52,356 nucleotides of DNA from Porticoccus sp002341315 (GCF_047634355.1 NZ_JBLIAL010000017.1); one strand, 5' to 3'. Positions 33,625 to 43,794 are shown, counted from the first letter of the stretch. A program made the numbers and translations. Notes: generated by a model from the sequence alone, not told the origin.

Positions 33625-34958
33625 CAATCATTCCCCTGATAACGTTTGACCGTGCTCGCTTCATCAAGAGTACGGAGATGGCGCAGTTTTTCGGCGATCT
33701 GTTTCTCTAGCCCCCGATCTGAAGGGAAGTAGTATTGTTTGTTTTTGAGCGCCTCGGGAAAATAGTTTTCTCCGGGTGAGTAGGCCCCTGGCTCATTGTG
33801 CGAATAACGATATTCTGCGCCATAATTAAGGGATTTCATCAGTGCAGTGGGTGCATTTCGCAAATGCAGGGGAACATCATGGCTTGGCATGCTGCGCACA
33901 TCATCTTTGACCTGATTAAAGGCCTGATAAACAGCATTGCTCTTCGGGGCTGCCGCAAGATAGAGAACAGCCTGGGCAATAGTCAACTCACCCTCGGGAC
34001 TACCCAAACGCTCCTGGGTTTGCCAGGCATCAAGGGCAATACTCAAAGCTCGCGGATCAGCATTGCCAATATCCTCACTGGCCATCCTTACCACACGGCG
34101 GGCGATGTAAAGAGGGTCACAGCCGCCATCCAGCATGCGTGTATACCAATAGAGCGCAGCATCCGGTGATGAGCCTCTCACCGCCTTGTGAAGTGCGGAA
34201 ATCTGATCATAAAAGTATTCCCCGCCCTTGTCGTAGCGACGGGTATCACCCAGCAATACTTCTTCTACCGTTTCCCGAGTGATCTGTCCGTCGTTTGCGA
34301 GATCACTGGCAATCTCCAGCAGATTCAGGGCTTTTCTGGCATCGCCATCCGCCGCAGCCACCAGTAACTGTACGGCATCCTCCGCAATATCGAACTTTCC
34401 AGCGCCCAGGCCTCTTTCAGTATCACTCAGGGCATGTTGAATGATGCGTGTCAGCTGCACAGTATCAAGACTGCGCAAAACGTATACCCGGCAACGCGAA
34501 AGCAATGCATTGTTCAGCTCAAAAGATGGGTTTTCCGTGGTTGCACCAATCAGCACGACAGTGCCATCTTCCACATAGGGTAAAAAAGCATCCTGTTGCG
34601 ATTTATTGAAACGGTGTACTTCGTCAACAAAAAGGATCGTCCGGCGCGATTGCTGATCGCGAATCGCCTGGGCCTGGGCAATCGCCGTCCTGATCTCTTT
34701 CACTCCTACCAAAACAGCAGAGACCGCTTCCAGGTGTGCATCCACAGAGTTGGCCACCAGGCGTGCCAGTGTGGTTTTACCCACTCCTGGAGGGCCCCAA
34801 AAGACCATTGAATGGAGTTGGCCACATTGGATTGCCTCACGAAGAGACCGCCCTTCACCTATCAAATGCGCTTGCCCGGCAAACTCCTCCAGCGAACGCG
34901 GGCGCATTCGGGCTGCCAGTGGCTGGGCGATATTCTGGGCGAACAGGTCACTAGTCAT
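33624..34958 (-). CDS. rarA: Replication-associated recombination protein RarA (MgsA)
   Basis: AAA+ ATPase acting at stalled replication forks, related to clamp-loader subunits and RuvB. 444 aa from MTSDLFAQN at 34958. Walker A is GPPGVGKTTLA, Walker B is LFVDEVHRFNKSQQDAFLP, sensor 1 is IGATTENPSFEL, and the C-terminal tetramerisation region contains RMASEDIGNADPRALSIAL. The start overlaps the lolA stop by 8 nt, so translation is coupled. Confidence 0.95.
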   Translation of the reverse strand: MTSDLFAQNIAQPLAARMRPRSLEEFAGQAHLIGEGRSLREAIQCGQLHSMVFWGPPGVGKTTLARLVANSVDAHLEAVSAVLVGVKEIRTAIAQAQAIRDQQSRRTILFVDEVHRFNKSQQDAFLPYVEDGTVVLIGATTENPSFELNNALLSRCRVYVLRSLDTVQLTRIIQHALSDTERGLGAGKFDIAEDAVQLLVAAADGDARKALNLLEIASDLANDGQITRETVEEVLLGDTRRYDKGGEYFYDQISALHKAVRGSSPDAALYWYTRMLDGGCDPLYIARRVVRMASEDIGNADPRALSIALDAWQTQERLGSPEGELTIAQAVLYLAAAPKSNAVYQAFNQVKDDVRSMPSHDVPLHLRNAPTALMKSLNYGAEYRYSHNEPGAYSPGENYFPEALKNKQYYFPSDRGLEKQIAEKLRHLRTLDEASTVKRYQGND

Positions 34959-35598
34959 CGCGGAGAATATCAACCCCCTCCGGTGGTATAAACGTGAACA
35001 ACTCGGGGGATAGCTGGCAATTTAATTCGGTATTAGAGAACTCGATTTCAGTGCGTTGGCCCAGGCCATCCCAGAGCTTCATGCCAGTGGGTTTCTTGCC
35101 AGCAAAACTGAGCGTCAGCTTTTCATAGAGATTGTCATCCGTTAGTGGAATCAAGGTGAAAACTGACAGCTGACCGTGCTCCACAGACACCTGATAAGTC
35201 TGTTCAAGCGCAGCCAAATCACCAATAAAAAGGACTGCCGGTGTTCGGCTAAGATCATTACTAAAAGATCGAACAGTTACCTGCTCAAGATCGGGATCAA
35301 ACAGCCAGAGCGTTGTGCCATCAGAAACAATCAATTGCTCCATGGGTGGGGCTGTTTCCCAGCGCACCTGACCCGGTCTGGCAGCCTGAAGGTGACCTGA
35401 GGTTTGCTGCAGGAGATCCCCTTCAGTGGCATAGACAGTCTGTATAAACGCTGTATCCAGCGTATTCAGATCAATCAGTTGCGCGCGCAGTTTTTGGGCG
35501 GCATCTGCCGCACCTTCAGCAAAAAGTAAAGTGCTGATCGACACCATGAAAAGCAGGAAAAGCGACCGCCAAACTCTATTCAACTGTGCCAGCCTCAT
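34951..35598 (-). CDS. lolA: Outer-membrane lipoprotein carrier protein LolA
   Basis: Periplasmic chaperone that takes lipoproteins from LolCDE to the outer membrane. 215 aa from ATG 35598 with a signal peptide (LFLLFMVSISTLLFAEG). LolA-like beta-strands are visible, including ARPGQVRWETAPPMEQLIVS and the WLFDPDLEQVTVRSF segment. It lies between ftsK and rarA with short spacing, the usual place in gammaproteobacteria. Confidence 0.93.
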   Translation of the reverse strand: MRLAQLNRVWRSLFLLFMVSISTLLFAEGAADAAQKLRAQLIDLNTLDTAFIQTVYATEGDLLQQTSGHLQAARPGQVRWETAPPMEQLIVSDGTTLWLFDPDLEQVTVRSFSNDLSRTPAVLFIGDLAALEQTYQVSVEHGQLSVFTLIPLTDDNLYEKLTLSFAGKKPTGMKLWDGLGQRTEIEFSNTELNCQLSPELFTFIPPEGVDILRDD

Positions 35599-35610
35599 CA
35601 ATGATGTCCA

Positions 35611-37986
35611 CTAGTCTCTCCCCGCCCCGGGTGCCAGGACCTCCCGATTACCGTTGGTTCCCATTTCACTCACCACACCAGAAACTTCCATTTGTTCTAT
35701 CAATCGTGCAGCGCGATTATAGCCAATACGCAATTTTCTTTGCACGGATGAGATGGACGCCTTGCGTGTTTTCAGAACAATGGCTACCGCCTCGTCATAC
35801 AGCGGATCAGACTCGCCATCACTGTCTGCATCACCACTCTCCGAAGAAAACCCAGGAACCATAATTGAGCTAGTCGCTCCCTCATCCGTAATGTCATCAA
35901 GATACTGGGGTTCCCCCCTGCGCTTCCAGTCTGCAACCACTTTATGAACCTCATGGTCATCCACGAATGCACCGTGTACCCGAATTGGCACGCTGGTGCC
36001 CGGGGGTAGATATAACATATCCCCGTGCCCCAGTAGCTGTTCTGCGCCACCCTGGTCGAGGATAGTTCTTGAATCAATTTTGGAAGAGACCTGGAATGCT
36101 ATGCGGGTCGGTATATTGGCCTTGATCAGCCCTGTTATTACATCGACTGATGGACGTTGTGTGGCAAGAATCAAGTGAATCCCTGCTGCCCTCGCCTTCT
36201 GTGCGATACGGGCGATCAACTGTTCCACTTTCTTGCCGACAATCATCATCATGTCGGCAAATTCGTCAATGACCACTACGATATAGGGCAGTTTTTCGAG
36301 ATCCGGCGGCGTCTGACCACCCTCTTCCGAAAACAGACTGGCATTTTCATCGGGGCGCCACAATGGGTCAGGAATGGATTTTCCTGCTGCAGCGGCGTCA
36401 GCGACCTTTCGGTTAAACCCGGCCAGGTTCCGCACCCCCATGGCAGACATCAATTTATAGCGGCGTTCCATTTCTCCGACACACCAGCGCAGACCACTGG
36501 CAGCATCCTTCATATCGGTGATCACCGGCGTCAGCAAATGGGGGATCCCCTCGTAAACCGATAGCTCCAACATTTTTGGGTCTACCAGGATCAGCCGTAC
36601 ATCTTCCGGACCAGCCTTGTAGAGAAGACTCAGTAACATCACATTAATGCCAACCGACTTGCCTGAGCCCGTGGTGCCCGCCACCAGCAGGTGAGGCATT
36701 TTCCCCAAGTCGGCAACGACGGGAAAACCTGAAATATCATTTCCCAAAGCCAGTGTTAGCGGGGATTTGGCATGCTCGTAGGTCTCCGAAGACAACACCT
36801 CTGCAAGGCGGACAATTTCACGGTGCTCGTTGGGTATCTCAATGCCAACTACCGATTTGCCGGGAATCACCTCTACAACCCTGACGCTGACAACCGCCAG
36901 AGAACGGGCCAGGTCTCTTGCCAAATTACTTATTCTGCTGGCTTTTACACCAGCTGCAGGCTGCAGTTCAAAACGGGTTACTACCGGTCCCGGCAATACT
37001 TCAACTACCTCGGCACTGATACCAAAATCCTGGAGTTTCACCTCCAGTTGTCGGGACATCGCTTCAAGGGATTCTCTCGAATAGCCCTTATCATCGCTTT
37101 TATCCACTTTATCCAACAAATTGATAGGGGGTAAGCTGCCACTGACCGGTTCGTCAAAAAGTGGGCTTTGCCGCTCTTTTTGCACGCGGACACTAACGGA
37201 CTCCTGCTTTATCGGTGTCTGAATAGTGGGTGGAATGCGCGTTGCCTCCTTTGCGGCCCTTTTGGCTTTTACCTCGCGCCGCTGAGATTGGGCGACTTCC
37301 GCATGCCGGGCTTCTTCCCGGCGAGCCTTGAAATCGGCAATGCTGTGGCGCACCAACTCAAGTCCTCGCAGGGTAAGCCGTCCCGCACCATCAATTAATG
37401 CCATCCATGACAAGTCTGTAAATACCGTAAGACCAAATAGAAATATAGCCAAAAGGATTAATGTGCTGCCGACAAAACTGAAGGCTGTAGACGCTGCAGC
37501 AGAAACAGATGCTCCCAGTATACCGCCAACCCCAAAGGGCAGCGAAGTTGGCACATTGCCGTAGTGCAGAGCAACGAGCGAGGTGGCACAGGACATGACG
37601 AGAATCAGCCCCAGAATACGCAATGCAAAGACAACCCCGTCAAAACCACCCCGCTGCTGACGATAGGCACGGAACACACCCCACGCCCGCACGGCCAACA
37701 AAATCGGAAAAAGATAGGAAATATAGCCAAACAGGGAAAAAAACACGTCTGACAACCATGCGCCCATCGGGCCCGCGGCATTTTCAACTCTATTCTCAAC
37801 ACCGGTATGAGACCAGCCAGGATCACTCGGGGTATAACTGATAAACGCCAGCAACAGATATGCACAGACAGCCAGCCAGCCAATCAGCGCACCCTCTCTT
37901 AGAATGAGCTGCCCCCTGGAGGGTGACTGCTCACCACTATAATCTCGGGTTTTTGATTGCTGCTTCTCTCTACTCAACTGGGCCAT
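35611..37986 (-). CDS. ftsK: DNA translocase FtsK
   Basis: Septal DNA pump that aligns chromosome termini and activates XerCD at dif. 791 aa: N-terminal membrane domain with about four helices (residues 25-200), a short charged linker, the alpha/beta RecA-like motor with Walker A AGTTGSGKSVGIN and Walker B VVVIDEFADMMM, and a C-terminal winged-helix gamma domain (SISSVQRKLRIGYNRAARLI) that reads KOPS sites. The short linker makes it the Pseudomonas size rather than the 1329-aa E. coli size. It is divergent from trxB. Confidence 0.96.
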   Translation of the reverse strand: MAQLSREKQQSKTRDYSGEQSPSRGQLILREGALIGWLAVCAYLLLAFISYTPSDPGWSHTGVENRVENAAGPMGAWLSDVFFSLFGYISYLFPILLAVRAWGVFRAYRQQRGGFDGVVFALRILGLILVMSCATSLVALHYGNVPTSLPFGVGGILGASVSAAASTAFSFVGSTLILLAIFLFGLTVFTDLSWMALIDGAGRLTLRGLELVRHSIADFKARREEARHAEVAQSQRREVKAKRAAKEATRIPPTIQTPIKQESVSVRVQKERQSPLFDEPVSGSLPPINLLDKVDKSDDKGYSRESLEAMSRQLEVKLQDFGISAEVVEVLPGPVVTRFELQPAAGVKASRISNLARDLARSLAVVSVRVVEVIPGKSVVGIEIPNEHREIVRLAEVLSSETYEHAKSPLTLALGNDISGFPVVADLGKMPHLLVAGTTGSGKSVGINVMLLSLLYKAGPEDVRLILVDPKMLELSVYEGIPHLLTPVITDMKDAASGLRWCVGEMERRYKLMSAMGVRNLAGFNRKVADAAAAGKSIPDPLWRPDENASLFSEEGGQTPPDLEKLPYIVVVIDEFADMMMIVGKKVEQLIARIAQKARAAGIHLILATQRPSVDVITGLIKANIPTRIAFQVSSKIDSRTILDQGGAEQLLGHGDMLYLPPGTSVPIRVHGAFVDDHEVHKVVADWKRRGEPQYLDDITDEGATSSIMVPGFSSESGDADSDGESDPLYDEAVAIVLKTRKASISSVQRKLRIGYNRAARLIEQMEVSGVVSEMGTNGNREVLAPGAGRD

Positions 37987-38173
37987 CCAGGTTTTTCATT
38001 GCTGTTCGCTATTGTAATGGCAGCAAGTTGAAATACCAGCGGTGCGAGACCGCATAATCCCGGTATATTTTGCCCATAGAGAAATGCTATTTTGTATGCC
38101 GTGCTCCATTCTTTATGATAGCCAACGGCTCTTTGGGCCTAACTGAAATCCAATTCTGCAGGAAACCTTAATA

Positions 38174-39124
38174 ATGTCGGCTGTACAACACCATAAACTG
38201 ATCATCCTCGGCTCCGGGCCCGCTGGATATACTGCTGCTGTCTATGCTGCCCGCGCCAACCTCAACCCGGTCATTATTACCGGCATGCAGCAAGGGGGCC
38301 AGTTGACCACGACCACGGATGTAGATAACTGGCCTGGCGATGCCGAGGGTGTGCAGGGGCCTGACTTGATGATGCGGATGCAGGCTCACGCTGAGCGCTT
38401 TGATACACGCATCATTTTTGACCATATTGAGCATGTTGACTTGAAACAGCGCCCGTTTTTGCTTAAGGGCAGTCAAACCTTCAGTTGCGATGCACTGATT
38501 GTTGCCACAGGGGCTTCTGCACAGTATCTAGGATTGCCATCGGAGGAAGCGTTCATGGGCAAAGGTGTAAGCGCCTGTGCTACCTGTGACGGCTTTTTCT
38601 ACCGCGGACAAAAAGTCGCTGTTATCGGCGGTGGCAATACAGCTGTCGAGGAAGCGCTTTACCTGTCAAATATCTGCAGTGAGGTCACACTGATTCATCG
38701 GCGAGAGACCCTACGCTCCGAAAAAATATTACAGGATAAGCTCTTTGAGCGTGCCAAGAACGGTAACATCAAACTCCTTTGGAATCACACTCTGGACGAA
38801 GTACTGGGTGATGACACCGGGGTTACAGGGTTGCGCGCTGTGAGCACACTTGATGACAAGGCTACAAACATTGCCTTATCGGGTGTATTTATTGCCATTG
38901 GCCACAAACCGAATACGGATATATTTACAGGCCAACTCGAGATGAAAAATGGCTATATCATTGTTCACGGAGGTAGCAATGGAAATGCCACAGCCACCAG
39001 CGTAGACGGTGTCTTTGCCGCTGGCGATGTTGCCGATCACGTGTATCGTCAGGCTGTCACTTCTGCCGGTTCCGGTTGCATGGCGGCGCTGGATGCCGAA
39101 AAATATCTTGACGCGTCAGCTTGA
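38174..39124 (+). CDS. trxB: Thioredoxin-disulfide reductase
   Basis: NADPH/FAD enzyme that reduces thioredoxin. 316 aa. The FAD motif is ILGSGPAGYTAAVYAARANL, the redox pair is in ACATCDGFF, and the NADPH motif is VIGGGNTAVEEALYL. The C-terminal FAD motif is GVFAAGDVADHVYRQAVTSA. It heads the trxB-aat-bpt-infA run and is divergent from ftsK across 187 bp. Confidence 0.96.
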   Translation: MSAVQHHKLIILGSGPAGYTAAVYAARANLNPVIITGMQQGGQLTTTTDVDNWPGDAEGVQGPDLMMRMQAHAERFDTRIIFDHIEHVDLKQRPFLLKGSQTFSCDALIVATGASAQYLGLPSEEAFMGKGVSACATCDGFFYRGQKVAVIGGGNTAVEEALYLSNICSEVTLIHRRETLRSEKILQDKLFERAKNGNIKLLWNHTLDEVLGDDTGVTGLRAVSTLDDKATNIALSGVFIAIGHKPNTDIFTGQLEMKNGYIIVHGGSNGNATATSVDGVFAAGDVADHVYRQAVTSAGSGCMAALDAEKYLDASA

Positions 39125-39126
39125 TA

Positions 39127-39843
39127 ATGCAAGAAAAGTTAACCCCGCTGGATAACAAGAACCCGGTTTTTCCAAATCCTGAAAAGGCTTTGAAAGAACC
39201 AGCAGGGCTACTGGCTATTGGCGGGAACCTTACAACAACGACCCTTTTGTCCGCCTATCGTCAGGGTATTTTCCCCTGGTATGAGCATGGGCAACCTATA
39301 TTGTGGTGGTCTCCCGACCCCCGGGCAGTTATCTACCCGGAACAGATACACATTTCACGATCATTAAAAAAGTCGATAAAACGCAGTAACTACCAAGTAC
39401 GGACTAACACAGCTTTTTCATCAGTTATTGAGCTCTGTGCCGCCCTCAGGTCTAACAGCCTCAGGGGAACCTGGATTACCCACGAAATGAAGAACGCCTA
39501 CAATGCACTTCATCGAGAAGGTCATGCACATTCGGTGGAAATCTGGCAAAACAACATACTTATCGGAGGGTTATATGGCGTCCTGATAGGACGTGTGTTT
39601 TGCGGCGAGTCGATGTTCAGCCTGATTAAGGACACCTCCAAAATGGCCCTTGTGACATTAGCTGAAATGATGTGCCGTCAAGGGGGAACTTCTTTGATCG
39701 ATTGCCAAGTCAGCAATGACCACCTGTGTTCGATGGGTGCAACAAGCATTCCGCGAGTAGCCTTCCTCGATCAGCTACAGATACTGAAGGACAAACCTTT
39801 CGACGGAAATTTTGGGCATAGCCCCCCTGTGGGTTTAAACTGA
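39127..39843 (+). CDS. aat: Leucyl/phenylalanyl-tRNA-protein transferase
   Basis: Adds Leu or Phe to N-terminal Arg/Lys of proteins, making N-degrons for ClpS-ClpAP. 238 aa. The signature GIFPWYEHGQPILWWSPDPR and the GGLYGVLIGRVFCGESMFS segment are present. ATG 39127 is 2 nt after the trxB stop; a TTG at 39121 overlapping that stop is the alternative. Its neighbours bpt and clpA-clpS form one N-degron pathway. Confidence 0.95.
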   Translation: MQEKLTPLDNKNPVFPNPEKALKEPAGLLAIGGNLTTTTLLSAYRQGIFPWYEHGQPILWWSPDPRAVIYPEQIHISRSLKKSIKRSNYQVRTNTAFSSVIELCAALRSNSLRGTWITHEMKNAYNALHREGHAHSVEIWQNNILIGGLYGVLIGRVFCGESMFSLIKDTSKMALVTLAEMMCRQGGTSLIDCQVSNDHLCSMGATSIPRVAFLDQLQILKDKPFDGNFGHSPPVGLN

Positions 39844-39877
39844 CAAGACAACACTCACCAAGTTAAGCAGTATTATT

Positions 39878-40600
39878 ATGTCCAGGGATATTTCGCCAGA
39901 TGTCAAGGCCATCAGACTTTTCCTGACTGAGCCACATGCCTGTAGTTATCTTCAAAATCAAGAAGCGACAACAGCGTTTGTCGATCCCGGTCTAAGGATT
40001 GACAAAAATCTCTACAGTTACCTGTCTGGCATGGGTTTTCGTCGCAGTGGACGGTATATCTATGCTCCTCGCTGCAAGCATTGTAACGCCTGTATTCCTG
40101 CAAGGATCCCGGTGGCGCAATTTAAACCTAACCGCCAACAGCGCCGGTGCCGTAAGCAGAATGGCGACCTCAGTATTTGGCTGACCCGTATGGTCAACGA
40201 AAGCGAACACTACCCTCTTTACCGACAGTACCTCAACAGCCGCCATGCCGACGGTGATATGTATCCGCCAACTATTGGTCAATATCGTGACTTCATTAGC
40301 AATATTCATGACTATAGTGCCATGATGGAAATTCGCTTAAAGGGTGAGCTGGTCGCGGCAGGTCTAGTGGACATTCTCAATGACGGCCTATCCGCCATCT
40401 ACACTTACTACTCACCAGGGTTATCGAAGCGCAGTCTTGGCACTTTCTCGATTTTGGCAGAACTCATATTGGCAAGAGAGCTGGGACTTCCCTACCTTTA
40501 CTTGGGATACTGGATAAAGGACAGCCCAAAAATGGCTTACAAGGACAGATATCAACCGTTAGAGTTACTCAGGGATGGTGAATGGGCACCAATGAATTGA
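39878..40600 (+). CDS. bpt: Aspartate/glutamate leucyltransferase
   Basis: Adds Leu to N-terminal Asp or Glu, the second bacterial N-degron enzyme (ATE family). 240 aa. The N-terminal Cys motif YAPRCKHCNACIPARIPVA and the C-terminal LGTFSILAELILARELGLPY followed by YLGYWIKDSPKMAYK are characteristic. It pairs with aat and lies close to clpA-clpS, so the whole N-degron branch is encoded within 5 kb. Confidence 0.94.
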   Translation: MSRDISPDVKAIRLFLTEPHACSYLQNQEATTAFVDPGLRIDKNLYSYLSGMGFRRSGRYIYAPRCKHCNACIPARIPVAQFKPNRQQRRCRKQNGDLSIWLTRMVNESEHYPLYRQYLNSRHADGDMYPPTIGQYRDFISNIHDYSAMMEIRLKGELVAAGLVDILNDGLSAIYTYYSPGLSKRSLGTFSILAELILARELGLPYLYLGYWIKDSPKMAYKDRYQPLELLRDGEWAPMN

Positions 40601-40667
40601 CATTACCCGATTTTCAGGCAGAATGCGCCACTTCCAGAAGAAACCGTTCGCGGAGAATACAGGCAGC

Positions 40668-40886
40668 ATGTCGAAAGAAGATCATATTGAGATGGAAGGT
40701 GAAGTGGTAGACACACTTCCCAATACAACCTTTCGCGTAAAACTGGAGAATGGGCACATTGTTACAGCACATATTTCCGGAAAAATGCGCAAAAATTACA
40801 TACGCATCCTTACCGGAGACAAGGTCAAAGTCGAACTTACACCCTATGACCTGAGCAAGGGTCGAATCACCTATCGTGCTCGCTAA
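40668..40886 (+). CDS. infA: Translation initiation factor IF-1
   Basis: 72-aa OB-fold protein that binds the ribosomal A site during initiation. MSKEDHIEMEGEVVDTLPNT, then HISGKMRKNYIRILTGD and KVKVELTPYDLSKGRI, are nearly invariant in IF-1. An in-frame ATG at 40623 is rejected on family length. It is convergent with clpA. Confidence 0.97.
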   Translation: MSKEDHIEMEGEVVDTLPNTTFRVKLENGHIVTAHISGKMRKNYIRILTGDKVKVELTPYDLSKGRITYRAR

Positions 40887-40908
40887 TTCGACTCTTTCGA
40901 CATCACAA

Positions 40909-43173
40909 TCAAGCCTCTTCAACCTCTGTCTCAATCAGCAACTCACCGTCTTCCGATACAGAAACGTGTACAACACCTCCAGTAGATAAAGTGCCGAACA
41001 ACACTTCTTCTGCCAGTGGCTTCTTGATTTTTTCCTGTATCAAACGAGCCATGGGGCGAGCACCCATTTTCTCATCATAGCCACGTTTCGCTAACCAGTC
41101 TCTCGCCTCGTCATCAACCTCGAGCAATACGCGCTTGTCATCCAGTTGTTGCTGTAACTGGCTGAGGAACTTGTCAACCACGGTATGAATCACGCTGCTG
41201 TCCAGCGACTTGAACTGAATAATTGCATCCAGACGGTTTCTGAACTCGGGCGTAAACAATTTGGTAATCGCGGCCATGCCATCCGTTGTATGGTCTTGGG
41301 GCGTAAAACCAATGGAGCTGCGACTCATCTCCTCGGCACCGGCATTGGTCGTCATAATCAGAATGATATTTCTGAAATCGGCCTTTCGCCCGTTGTTATC
41401 AGTAAGTGTTCCGTGGTCCATCACTTGCAATAAAAGATTGAAAACCTCCGGGTGGGCTTTCTCAATTTCATCAAGCAAAACAACAGCATGGGGATTTTTA
41501 GTCACAGCATCCGTTAACAGCCCCCCCTGGTCAAAACCCACATAACCCGGGGGGGCACCTATCAGCCTGGAGACGGTATGCCGCTCCATATACTCCGACA
41601 TATCAAAACGCAGCAATTCGATACCCAGCACTTCAGCCAGTTGCCGCGACACCTCGGTTTTACCCACCCCTGTCGGCCCGGAAAACAGGAAAGAACCAAT
41701 CGGCTTTTCGCCTTCCCGAAGACCGGCACGAGCCAGCTTGATCGACGTAGAAAGGGCAGTAATCGCTTCATCCTGGCCAAAAACTACCATTTTCAGCTTG
41801 TCTGTGAGACCTTTCAGCTGCTCTTTGTCAGAGGCAGAGACACTTTTTGGCGGAATTCTTGCCATCTTCGAGACAATCGCCTCAACATCACCAACACCGA
41901 CGACTTTTTTTCGTTTCGAAGGCGGCTGTAACTGCTGATAGGCACCTGCCTCATCAATAATGTCTATTGCCTTGTCTGGCAAAAAACGATCATTAATGTG
42001 GCGTGCAGACAGTTCTGCTGCGGCTTTCAGGGCAGCCTGGGTAAACTTCAGCTTGTGATGCTCTTCAAAACGGGACTTGAGCCCCTTAAGAATACCCACA
42101 GTCTCTTCAACAGTGGGTTCAGACACATCAATTTTCTGGAAGCGACGAGACAGAGCCCTGTCTTTTTCAAAAATGCCGCGATACTCCTGAAATGTAGTAG
42201 AACCGATACAACGGATTTTCCCGGAGGTCAAAAGGGGCTTTAACAAATTTGAGGCATCCATAACACCACCGGATGCAGCGCCAGCGCCGATAATCGTATG
42301 AATTTCGTCAATGAAGAGGATCGCACCTTCTTTTTCGCGAAGTTCAGCAAGCACCCCTTTGAAGCGCTTCTCAAAGTCACCACGGTATTTTGTGCCGGCT
42401 AACAAATCCCCGAGATCAAGGGCATAGACAACGCTATTACGAAGTGTATCTGCTACCTTCTCTTCGACGATCATTTTAGCGAGACCTTCAGCGATAGCCG
42501 TTTTACCGACACCGGCTTCACCGACCAGTAGCGGATTATTCTTGCGGCGACGAGCCAGCACCTGGCAGACACGCTCCACTTCTTCAACACGCCCCACGAG
42601 GGGATCGATATAGCCTTTACTGGCCTGGGCATTTAAATTAGTGGTGAATTGCTCCAACAGGCTACTGCTGTTGTTTTCCGCATCCGCAGCACTTTCTTCC
42701 TGAGGAGACTCACCATCGTGCTGCTCCGACTGGTCTGCGTATTTGGAAATCCCGTGGGAGAGATAGTTGACCACATCAATTCTGGCGACATTTTGCAGAC
42801 GGAGGAAGTACACGGCCTGACTTTCCTGCTCGCTGAATAACGCAACCAGTACATTATCGCCCTGCACCTCGCTTTTACCAGAGGATTGCACATGAAACAC
42901 GGCGCGCTGAAGAACACGTTGGAAACCGAGTGTTGGCTGAGTGTCTCTTTCATCAAGCTCATCGGGGATTATCGGTGTTGTGGACTCAATAAACTCATCC
43001 AGGTCGTGGCGAAGCACATTGATGTCAACGCCACAGGCTCTCAATACCTTGAGTGCTGACTCGTTATCCAGCAACGCGAGCAGTAGATGTTCTACTGTCA
43101 TGAATTCATGACGTTTGTGACGGGCCCCTTTAAAGGCCTTATTCAGACTGAGCTCAAGCTCTCTGCTTAACAT
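40909..43173 (-). CDS. clpA: ATP-dependent Clp protease ATPase subunit ClpA
   Basis: Unfoldase that feeds ClpP. 754 aa: N-terminal Clp_N repeat domain (1-150) that docks ClpS, first AAA+ module (Walker A VGEAGVGKTAIAEG, Walker B AILFIDEIH), second AAA+ module (GPTGVGKTEVSRQ, VVLLDEIEKAHPEVF) and the ClpP-binding loop with IGF in SRSSIGFTPQDH. Two G7/C7 runs inside the gene (41521-41527, 41549-41555) are in frame. It is separated from clpS by 24 nt. Confidence 0.96.
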   Translation of the reverse strand: MLSRELELSLNKAFKGARHKRHEFMTVEHLLLALLDNESALKVLRACGVDINVLRHDLDEFIESTTPIIPDELDERDTQPTLGFQRVLQRAVFHVQSSGKSEVQGDNVLVALFSEQESQAVYFLRLQNVARIDVVNYLSHGISKYADQSEQHDGESPQEESAADAENNSSSLLEQFTTNLNAQASKGYIDPLVGRVEEVERVCQVLARRRKNNPLLVGEAGVGKTAIAEGLAKMIVEEKVADTLRNSVVYALDLGDLLAGTKYRGDFEKRFKGVLAELREKEGAILFIDEIHTIIGAGAASGGVMDASNLLKPLLTSGKIRCIGSTTFQEYRGIFEKDRALSRRFQKIDVSEPTVEETVGILKGLKSRFEEHHKLKFTQAALKAAAELSARHINDRFLPDKAIDIIDEAGAYQQLQPPSKRKKVVGVGDVEAIVSKMARIPPKSVSASDKEQLKGLTDKLKMVVFGQDEAITALSTSIKLARAGLREGEKPIGSFLFSGPTGVGKTEVSRQLAEVLGIELLRFDMSEYMERHTVSRLIGAPPGYVGFDQGGLLTDAVTKNPHAVVLLDEIEKAHPEVFNLLLQVMDHGTLTDNNGRKADFRNIILIMTTNAGAEEMSRSSIGFTPQDHTTDGMAAITKLFTPEFRNRLDAIIQFKSLDSSVIHTVVDKFLSQLQQQLDDKRVLLEVDDEARDWLAKRGYDEKMGARPMARLIQEKIKKPLAEEVLFGTLSTGGVVHVSVSEDGELLIETEVEEA

Positions 43174-43197
43174 ATATCGATACCTTTAAACTCTATT

Positions 43198-43569
43198 TTA
43201 GAGATCATCATCTTCCGAGGGTTCTACTTCGCAAAGTAATGGATGTTCATTCTTCCTGGCATACTCATTCACTTGTGCGACTTTGGTTTCTGCAACATCC
43301 TTCGTGTATACACCACATACGGCCTTGCCGTCCAAATGGACCTTCAGCATTACCCGCGTCGCCACCTCACGATTCATGCCAAAGAAGATTTCCAGTAACC
43401 CTACAACAAACTCCATCGGAGTATAATCATCATTAAACAGAACCACCTTGTATCTCTTTGGGCGTTTGAGTTCAGGTGATGCCGCTTCGACAACAGCAGC
43501 GGTATTGTGTTGCCACTCCTGTTGCTCATCGTCTTTTTCACCAAAATAAATCTTTAAGCTCATTTTCAT
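43198..43569 (-). CDS. clpS: ClpA adaptor ClpS
   Basis: N-degron receptor that delivers substrates to ClpAP. 123 aa. The core KRYKVVLFNDDYTPMEFVVG binds the N-degron, followed by MLKVHLDGKAVCGVYTKDVA. The start is one of several nearby ATGs; 43569 or 43563 are equally possible. It is followed by clpA in the same direction and is divergent from cspD. Confidence 0.94.
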   Translation of the reverse strand: MKMSLKIYFGEKDDEQQEWQHNTAAVVEAASPELKRPKRYKVVLFNDDYTPMEFVVGLLEIFFGMNREVATRVMLKVHLDGKAVCGVYTKDVAETKVAQVNEYARKNEHPLLCEVEPSEDDDL

Positions 43570-43751
43570 TAATCTTGTCGGAATCAACAGCTTCTATCTT
43601 ACATATTAATACGCTATCTGCGGCCCTATTCTAGTGTTAAGAATAAGTTTATGTCGATTTTTTGCGATTATGGGAGACTTGACTTGATCGGTTTTTCATT
43701 ATAGAAAACGCGCTTGAGCAAAAAATAAACACTATAAATACTATTAAATTA

Positions 43752-43794
43752 GCAGGGTTATAACCTGCGGCTGTATAACAGCCATGCTTATAAT
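43752..43794 (+). promoter_or_regulatory. Two palindromes and a TATAAT box upstream of cspD
   Basis: GCAGGGTTATAACCTGC (43752-43768, near-perfect palindrome) and GGCTGTATAACAGCC (43769-43783, hairpin) lie end to end, followed by TATAAT at 43789-43794. They lie 25-67 nt before the cspD start and could be an operator and -10, but no good -35 matches. Confidence 0.4.

Noticed and set aside
41521..41555. G7/C7 runs in clpA as possible frameshift sites
   Set aside because: Both are in frame and encode conserved residues, so clpA is intact.
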